A stretch of DNA of 64,000 bases from assembly GCA_950022655.1 (NCBI GenBank), contig OX465579.1, forward strand, positions 78,007,193 to 78,071,192, written 5' to 3'. A program made the position numbers and the translations under genes. Source of the stretch: Alentia gelatinosa. Its lineage: Eukaryota > Annelida > Polychaeta > Phyllodocida > Polynoidae. Positions within the stretch are counted from its first letter, which is position 1. Every line of letters starts with the position of its first letter. Of this stretch, positions 52,420-61,400 are shown piece by piece. The notes beneath the pieces are model-generated. The model ran no database searches, had not been told where the DNA came from, and worked only from the letters and a program-made list of their open reading frames with translations.

Positions 52420-55400
52420 CGTGTTGCTATGCATATTGTATGCACGGTGACGTCATAGCGGCATCGATATAAGATGTTTACATTTTGCAGGTTTCGCAAT
52501 CGCAGATAAGCTGTATCACGTGAATGCCCCACGTTAGATACCTCAATATCTAGTCAGTACGCACGTTAACTCGTTCCGGGCCGTTTAAGAAACGCTGTCA
52601 AACTCGCGAAGCGAAGATTAATGTGCATAGTAGGAGTACATGTAAATAAGGCTTTATAGTCCAGGTATCAGTCGAGGCGTAGGAAATCAATGAATGTTAT
52701 TAAATCAATTTCTGTTAAGTTCGTTCAAATCTATGATAGGTTTTAGCACGTGTTAAGAAATATTGGTAGTCAGAGTTATTATTCGGTTATATTTGAAGTC
52801 TTTAAGTGACTTTATTAATCTTGTTACAGCAAATAACCCATAGACTGGAAAAAAACCCAGATTTTTTGTGGTTATTTCTTTGTAAAATTCCACGCTCATT
52901 CATCACTTATGAAAGTACCATTTGTTTTTAGTTATATACCAGTTAACAAATATCTAACACCTACTGGTCATCTGTATGCACTTCATTTGTCACTCAGTTT
53001 GTCCTGTGTACCACATGACTTGCTGTGTACCTCGGTATTTTATTGTGTTTTGATGCACCTCATTCTTTGAGTTTGTACATGTACATCTCAACACATCAAA
53101 ACAACTTCGAATAGATTTCATTCAGGCACTGAACCCTGTCTCCAACTAGTATTCAACTTAGTCCACATTGAAGCTGTATAGAGCCAGAGTACCACTACCC
53201 GTTGTTTCCTAGCTCGATGAATCGATGATTACCGTTGATTGCAGAATTTGAATTTATTGATTACGGGCCTCAGATCAAGTGATTTTGGAAAATATAGTTG
53301 TCAATCAGACTGCTTTTTTAATTCACGTTTGTTTAGGTTTCACATCATGAACAGCCAGAACAGAGTCTCCGATTGGCTGATAACATGTCATGTTGTATTA
53401 AAAGTCTAGACCCAATGATTGACCTTGAGAGTAAGGGAGACGGAACTCGAACACAAGATATATGGTAATACTATGAGTCAAGAAGCTCAACTGATAAATA
53501 ATGACAACTGGACGATCTTATTCAATACATCCAATGGGAGGCATATTGCCACGGGTTGAGCTTGCAAACTCTGTGTTGTGATTGGCTGTTGATTTTGGAT
53601 CAACAGCCAATGAGGGATGACCAGCCTCGTTCTAGTCGGAAATGCCAAGAGCGCCGCTCACAACTGAAGTGTCATTGTTAGAGTGCCCTGCCACCATTTG
53701 AACAATTCAGGAACTAGAGCGAGGGTAAATATGCCATTTACTATGTGACAGTCATACCAAAGATATCTATACAGGGAGGAGCTGCTACAAAATGGTGACT
53801 GTTCTAATTCATAGATACTTATGAATACGGACAATGTTGATGATTAATCTTCTTGAATAGAAACCATTAGGTATGAAACCTTCAATCTTGGTATGAACAC
53901 TTACCGACCTGTGGCATTCAACTATGAAGTGTCCGGCTATCGGTATATAATATTCTCGTTGTATTTTCAAAGGTGTATGTGGCTATGAAGGGTCAGTCAA
54001 TCTGGCACGACATAACGCCTGATCCATGGACCTATTCTACCGGAGAAGAGCAACTATTAACCACGACAATACTACCGAAGAAACTCGTCACAATGAACAT
54101 GTGAGTCTTAAGCCTTCTATTGGATTATTTTAACTTGATTTTTGTGGGATGAGAAGGGTGTTATTGGGTGGATGCTGATGAATGGCTAGAAAGAAACATT
54201 ATTCATGTATTTTATTATTGGTTATTGATTAAAAAGAATCTCATCTCATCATTTGCGTTTGTTACTTTACTTTACTTTAACCCTCCCTCGCTATGTAATT
54301 ATACTAAGGAGTAGTCTTTTTCTCCTAATATAAAGTCTATCATGTATATATTGTGATATATAATTGGCTGTTTAGAGTCTATCGATTAAAACTTTATTTT
54401 TAAAGAATGCTTCAGATATATACTTAAAACAGTAATACCACAAACTGGATGATCGCCAACACCTCAGTAGGGAAGCGGGGATAAACAGGAAATCATTTCC
54501 TCAATTTCCATTTCTCATATACGCTCCCTCTCATTTTACATTTACGTCTTGTGTCCTTTCTTTCTACATCTTGTGTCCTAATTCTTACATATTGTGTCAT
54601 CATTTTTAAATCACGTGTTTGATGGTCCCTATTTACCCTCAGGGTCCCCTGGGACGTTAAACCACAAACAAACAAACATCACGTGTCCTAATTTTTACAT
54701 CTCCTGTTCTTATTTTAAAATCTAGTGTCCTCATTTTTTCATCGCATGTCATTATTTATACATTCCGTGTTCTTATTCTTCCATCTTGTGTCCTTATGTT
54801 TTTTTCAATGCATGCCTGATTTATACATTTCGTCCTCTACATTACTTCCGTGCAGCCTGTCTGGGGATGCTGCGTCCATCCAGGGTGTGTGTAACTCACA
54901 TGTTATTTCTACATCTCGTGTTTTATGTATTACCTGTATCACAGGATTGTGAAAATACAGCTTCCACCTAGGGCGTGTGTAACTTTCACTACATTATTCA
55001 TTATTTCTACATCTCATATCCCTAAATATTGCCTACCTGCAGGCTGACTGGGAACGCGGCGTCCATCCAGGGCGGGTGTAACTCTTGATATATGTTATAT
55101 CCTTACATTCTGCTCATGTTATTTCTACATCTCGTGTCATCATGTCTGAATCTTGTATCCTCTATATTACGTACTTGCAGGATGTCTGGGGACACGGCGT
55201 CCATCCAGGGCGTGTGTAAGGAGGGGGCGGGCCGCAGACCGTGGGAGCTGCATACGGGGCCCGTCCTGCTCGCCGTGGAGGTGGTGCTGGGTCAGAACCA
55301 TGCCATGTTCAGGACACTCAGAGAGGGCGTCATCGCCAACAACTACAAGACATTGGTCGTCAAGGCCGACTGCCGCACCAGTAAGTCAGTAGGGCAGTTT

Positions 55401-58400
55401 TGTTAAAGAAACAAGGACTGCTTCATAAAACAAAAAGTGAGGAATTAGTCGATGATTGAATGCAGGGGCTGCTTCATAAAACAAGCAGAGAGGAATAAGT
55501 CGAACATTCACAGCAGGGGCTGCTACATAAAATAAGCAGTGAGCAATTTGTAAAAAAAAAGAAAAAAAAGTGATGAACTCAGCTATTGATCGCTAACATT
55601 GGGTCTCCTTAGATGGAAGGTGAAAGGCATCAGATTACATTATCATGCACTAGACATAACTTGATTCTAACCCGGACCTTATTTCTACTCTTATTCTATT
55701 TCGTAGACTTGTTTTAATCGACTTTGATAAAGACTTGATGGTCTACGCGAACTAATCCATGTTCTTAATTCCATTGCTTTTAATCTCTCGTTAGGCTTTG
55801 AAGACCTCACGGTGAGCTCCGACCCACCTTTCAGGATCACAGTGCCCACCTTAGGGTTCCAGCACCTGAACCCATTCACTCTAGGAGTGAATGTCTTCAT
55901 CCAAAGTATGTACCTTACTTTCCTATCATCTCTAATGTAAATATAGACATTGTTATAGTAGGTGCCTTATGTACCTCTTTACTGATTGAGAGCTGCTCTA
56001 AAGTTGGTGAGTTGCCCATTCTCTTAAACAGTATTGACTAACCCAGAAACAGATTATGAATGGAAATATTTTATTCGGCGAGGTATTTCCCTCTGACGGA
56101 ATAGCCGGGGCAATTGGTATTTAACTGTCAGAAAACCCTCTCATGGAGGTAAGGAGGCGAGATAGATCTCTCGTTTTCTTAAGAGAAGTAAAACATAGTT
56201 GGTGAAATTGATACGAATTGCGAAGATTAAGCTTGGTTTGTCAGAATATAAAGTTATCCCGGTTTTCTTGGCATCTTCAATGGTCATTCTTGACACAAAA
56301 TTAAATCTGAGGAGAAAGTTTTTTGGACGTTGTGGTTCGAAATGCAAATCTGAAAGGCGGTGAGCACTATTTCTACATTCCTAGGGATTTTAGTCTTCCG
56401 CTGAGGCCAGGGATTCGCTTATCGTGAATAGATTACAAGAGTTTCCAGGGCCACCATCCTACATTGTCCTTGGTCCTTGTTGGAAGCCTAGGCAACCTCA
56501 AAGCCCCCTGCTGATTCTTCCAGATCTTTGCAGTTTCCCAGTCCCATGCCAGTGTACATCGATTTGATATGAATACTATTAGAAAACGTCCTGACTGTGG
56601 ACGAAACGGTTCCTGTTCGAGGTCAGTCGGCTATATCATACTGCCTGACGCCATAGGCGGAAGGCAGTATGAAATCGACGACTGACCGAGAACGAGAATC
56701 GTTTCGTCTACAGTCAGGACGTTTGCTTATTATTATATATCTTAAATCGATGGAAAAACTACATTTTAATGACTTATTAAGTTATTCTCACAGCGGGGGC
56801 GAACATTATTATTACTGCACCCCTAGCAACGGGCAGTATTTAATAGACATTCAGACACAGGTATATAATAAAAAGAAGCTTTATCCCTTTTCAGCTTTAC
56901 TGGACAGGTCAGACGACAGCGGATGGTACGGAAAGACGGCTGAAGAGAAGCCCGTGTTCACATACCAGCTCTCCCTCACTGCCGGCAATATGACGTCAGT
57001 CATCCCGTATGACGTCATGAATAGACGGACGATAATCAACGCCAACAGGTTTCTATAATATTTCTATCATTAAGATAGATCTTCCAGTGCTGTGAATCAT
57101 ATTGCCACCATTTAGATAATCAAAGGGTTTGTTTACAGGCGGCCGTAAATCACTTGTAAGATGGTGTCGCATAATAACACATGAGCATTAGTCATAGAGT
57201 TTTAACGCAGAGCAAGGCGCCAGGCCAGTGAATAGTGTAATGAGTTAAAACGATAGGAATTTAAGAACTGTGACCAAATGAGTTGTTTACTGTATTTATC
57301 TCACCCCTGTGTACACTAAATGAACTAAATGATCACGACTTGTGTGACGCCGTCGCCGATTGAGTATTAGCACTGATACTTGAAGGGTCATGGAGAATGT
57401 ATAACACTAAGCATATGGGACAAAAAGCTTTTGTTTTGGACCCATTCATTGGTTTCACCCGCTTGTAACCATTCACTTTCAGGTTGACGAGCTCCACCAT
57501 CATTTTGAGCGACCCTCAGGGCTTCAGCCTCACCCCACACGACTTCCTCATCCTCTGCAGCTACCGTGATGACGTCACACTCACCGTTACCATAGATACG
57601 GAGAACGGGCGATCCGAGGCGAGCGAAGAGAATAACGAGGCGAGCGAGAACAACATCCTCTTCGCCGACCCCGTCTGTAGCGGTAAGATCTATCTTATTT
57701 CTTTTTTTATATCAACACCATAAGCAATTTTATCCGAAGATTTTTCCGTCCTTTTTTTCAATTAAACTCGGTACTTGACACACCTGATAACCAGAGACAT
57801 TCATTGAAGCACTCTTACCCTGTCTTAGTATAATCACTAACACAAAGCACGGGTATGGACATAACATTTATTGAGTATAGTAGAAATACAAGATAAGTTT
57901 CAGAGGTCCATCATAACATACATTAGAGATAAGAGATAGTTCAGGAGCTATTGATGAGCCCTAGGAGTAGTTCCTGAGAGAATGAGGAGAGAGTCTGAAG
58001 AGTTTTTGTAGGGTGGGTGGGTGGTTCTTTCTCGTTGGCGGCCCAGGGTTGAGGTGAACGCTGGCGGGGTGGCGCGGGGTGACCACGTGAGGTACACGTG
58101 ACCGGAACAGGATGAAGAAGTCCCTAGCGACCAGGAGTGAGTCCCTAACGACCGTGCTCAGTTTCGCATTAAAGCCAACTCTTCAGTTAGTCCCAAGTAG
58201 TTATATAAAACGTTCCCTGTATGTTTTATCAGTGGCCGTGAAGCCAACGCCACGTACTCTCAAACTGTCTCAATAATGCCCAGCTGCATTACATATAGTC
58301 GCCATTAGCGATCAATTAGACAGGGATAATTCTAGACAAACTGCGATCGAGTCTATGAAGCAGGAATTATTTCAGTATCATACAATTGGTCCCGGATCGT

Positions 58401-61400
58401 TTTTTATATTTTGTCCTTTATTCAGAGGAAAGAGACGGTGTACAATCGCCTGTACATTAGGCTTCTTTGCACATGTCAAGGTCAAACGGCCAATACGGTT
58501 CACAGAGACAATTCCCATACGAATTTTAAGCTGATAATCTTATTACATTGTTCGGTTTGATAGGTTCAGTAGTACCGTTATTAATCGCGATCATAAAACA
58601 ACTGGCTGTTCTCGCATGCAGAGCGGAAGCTGGACATTTACGCGATGAGTTTCCGGCTGGTGGGTCTGCATTACGAGACATTTTTGGTGGGTACGAGTAT
58701 GTCCTACGTGATGGAGGTGGCCGTCACCATCACCGGCAGCCGCGTGTCCCCGGACCTGGCCCAGGACTTCACCGAGCACTTCGACTGGGCCTGGGTCCTC
58801 TCCCTGGATCAGAAACTCTCACCTGACGATTTCGTCTCAGACTCGGCGATACTAGAGCCGCAGCAAGTCAACATGATGAAGGTATGTGTGGGGTTTTTCT
58901 TCTTTTTTTTGTTTGTATGTTGTTGTTTTTTTGGGCGGGAAGGGGGGAATTTAGATCAGGGATAACTGGGAATAATGAGGGTAGCAATCTGATATCAGTA
59001 AGATACACAGTCAGATGGGTGTTCTTTTCCTTTAGCTTAGGTATTGTTACTTATTTTCTTCTTTAAAATAAGGAAGAGCAACGCAAAATAAGACCACATT
59101 CAACAATGCATATATAGAAAGATGTACCTCATCAAGTGATAATGCTATTGCAACTCTATGTAGTTCTATTTGGGATGTCTAAGAACAAAATATAAACTTG
59201 ATAAGAAAAAGAAATCCAATACTGAATGTAATTATCGGGCACGACAATACAAAGGAATAATTGGTCCACATATTATACAGATCAGGGGTGTGTTTCCTAA
59301 ATAGAACTGGACATCACTGGCAACTTTTTCATATCAATAGACCTCACCTACCATTGCATCTGCTAAGGGGAAGCTTCCTATTTTCACACTCTCCTTTATT
59401 TTCTCCTGTATCATATTTCCGTGAGTGCCTCTTAGAATTTGAATGTCATGTGATTTAAGTAATTTGCCTTGGTGACTGATCATATTCTGTTATACACATC
59501 AAAGGTCAATATGACTTGTATACATTGTCTAAATTTCCTTTAAATCAAACAACTATCTTTTTATCTATTGAATTTTGTATATAAGTATCCATGATGCCTC
59601 TAAGATGCCTGAAGGTATCTTCCTGCCGTAGCCAGGGGAATGCTTGGAGGCATCTTCCTGCTGTTAAAGGGTTAATATCGACCTGTTTCTAACCCATGGA
59701 CTACAGAAACCCATGGAAGCAGACTCCACGCTGGTCGTCACGCTGGCCGGTGAGATGCTCACCATCCCGCTCACACGAGAAACCCAACCCTTCTGCTGGA
59801 AAAACGTCTTCCTCGGGGTACGCGTGGACCCCAAGGACAACCTGGAGGAGGTCAACGAGGACAACAATGTTGTCTTTTATCCCTGCATCTTCGACTGCGG
59901 CAAGAACGTGAACGAGTGTGACCTGGATATTGACCAGTGCTCAGAGCATGCACGATGTGAGGACCGGGAGATGAACCTCGATACCTTCAGTGGGGTCAGT
60001 TATTTATGCCGGTGCAATAGGGGATTCAAGGACCTCGGAAATAACCAGTGTGAAAGTAAGATTACATTTCCGATTTGATTTAATATATTTGTGTTTACTT
60101 TGGTTAATTATGTATGCCATCGCAATAGAGGATTCAAGGACCTCGAAAATAACCAGTGTGGAAGTAAATTTGATTCTAAGCGTATTTTGTAGATTGGTTT
60201 TTATATTTTTGTAATACGTTTGGACAGTTGTGTGTGCCAGTGCAACAGGGGGAGTCTATGGGCTTTGGAAACAACGAGTGTGAAAGTGAGACTTTATCTT
60301 CATGTATATTTGTATGCTGCTGACCGTCACCCGTGTGCCTCTAACACTCAGACAGTGTGTACGGACACAGAGGGCTGGTACGCCTGTCAGCGTCCAATCA
60401 GTTTACTTCTCGTTCATCTATTACAGATATTGATGAGTGTGCCACTGACCCTCACCTGTGTGCCTCCAACACCCAGACAGTGTGTACGGACACAAAGGGC
60501 TGGTACGCCTGTCAGTGTCCACTTGGCTACCTGACCCGGACCAATGACGACAACTCCTATACCTGTGACGGTGCGTACAACCCCATTAACTCATTCCATT
60601 CATTTTTTCTTTTGTGAAACAAGGTAGAATCGATTGATCTTCATGCTTAGTAAAATAGATGTCTCTATATTCTGTGTGCTCCCTCTTATCCATGGGGGTA
60701 TGGGCTGCTCTTTGCTGATTACTACGTCTTTATCACATAGATTGAATTTCATTCACTCAAAAAAGACAATTAAAACCTCCCCACACACCTCAGGCCGACA
60801 CCGTGGCTGACACCAAAGTGTTTTCCATATTTGCTCGGTACATAATACTTTTATATAGCTAACATCCTCTACTATTTTCCGTCCCTAACTAATATCATAG
60901 AACTGGCTTGCTATTTATGGTGAAAATCTGGAGGTCCTTTTAGGAAGAAATCTAGAATGATGTGTCAGCGATATCAAATATGTCTCTGTGGGAACTATAA
61001 TCTGGGTATATCCGGACCTCAGGTGGAGAAGCCACTATAAAAGCCACTTGTGGAAGTAATAGAACTCAGTACCTAGCTCTATGGTTCTATTCTAAATTAG
61101 TAAAGATACTTGAATGGTTTACAATCATGAGCGAATATATCATACTAAAGGGAAACTGGGCCCTGTTTTTCAGTCACGACAATCGTTATGAACGACATGT
61201 TTTTGCTGTCAGTGTACTATAGACGAGACATTTTAGGGGGTCGGCCAATTATCGCAGCCCTATGACACTTAGGGCGGTGTGAGGTGTGCTATAGTCATGA
61301 CAAATATAAGGTCACGTGGGTAAATTTGTCTCCCAAACTGTCGTAGCCCTAAGACATCTATGGACATGTCCGATCTACCGATATCCGCATTTGAATTTTG

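Larger units (their letters stand above)
51600..53972. other. Long intron between exons 34 and 35
   Basis: It holds a 120-bp foldback (52091-52211), a TA/TG microsatellite (52383-52420) and a short palindrome at 53580-53611. No exon or ORF found. Confidence 0.5.

Noticed and set aside
60220..60534. 104-residue ORF over the EGF region
   Set aside because: Wrong frame, covering decayed copies of exons 41 and 42.
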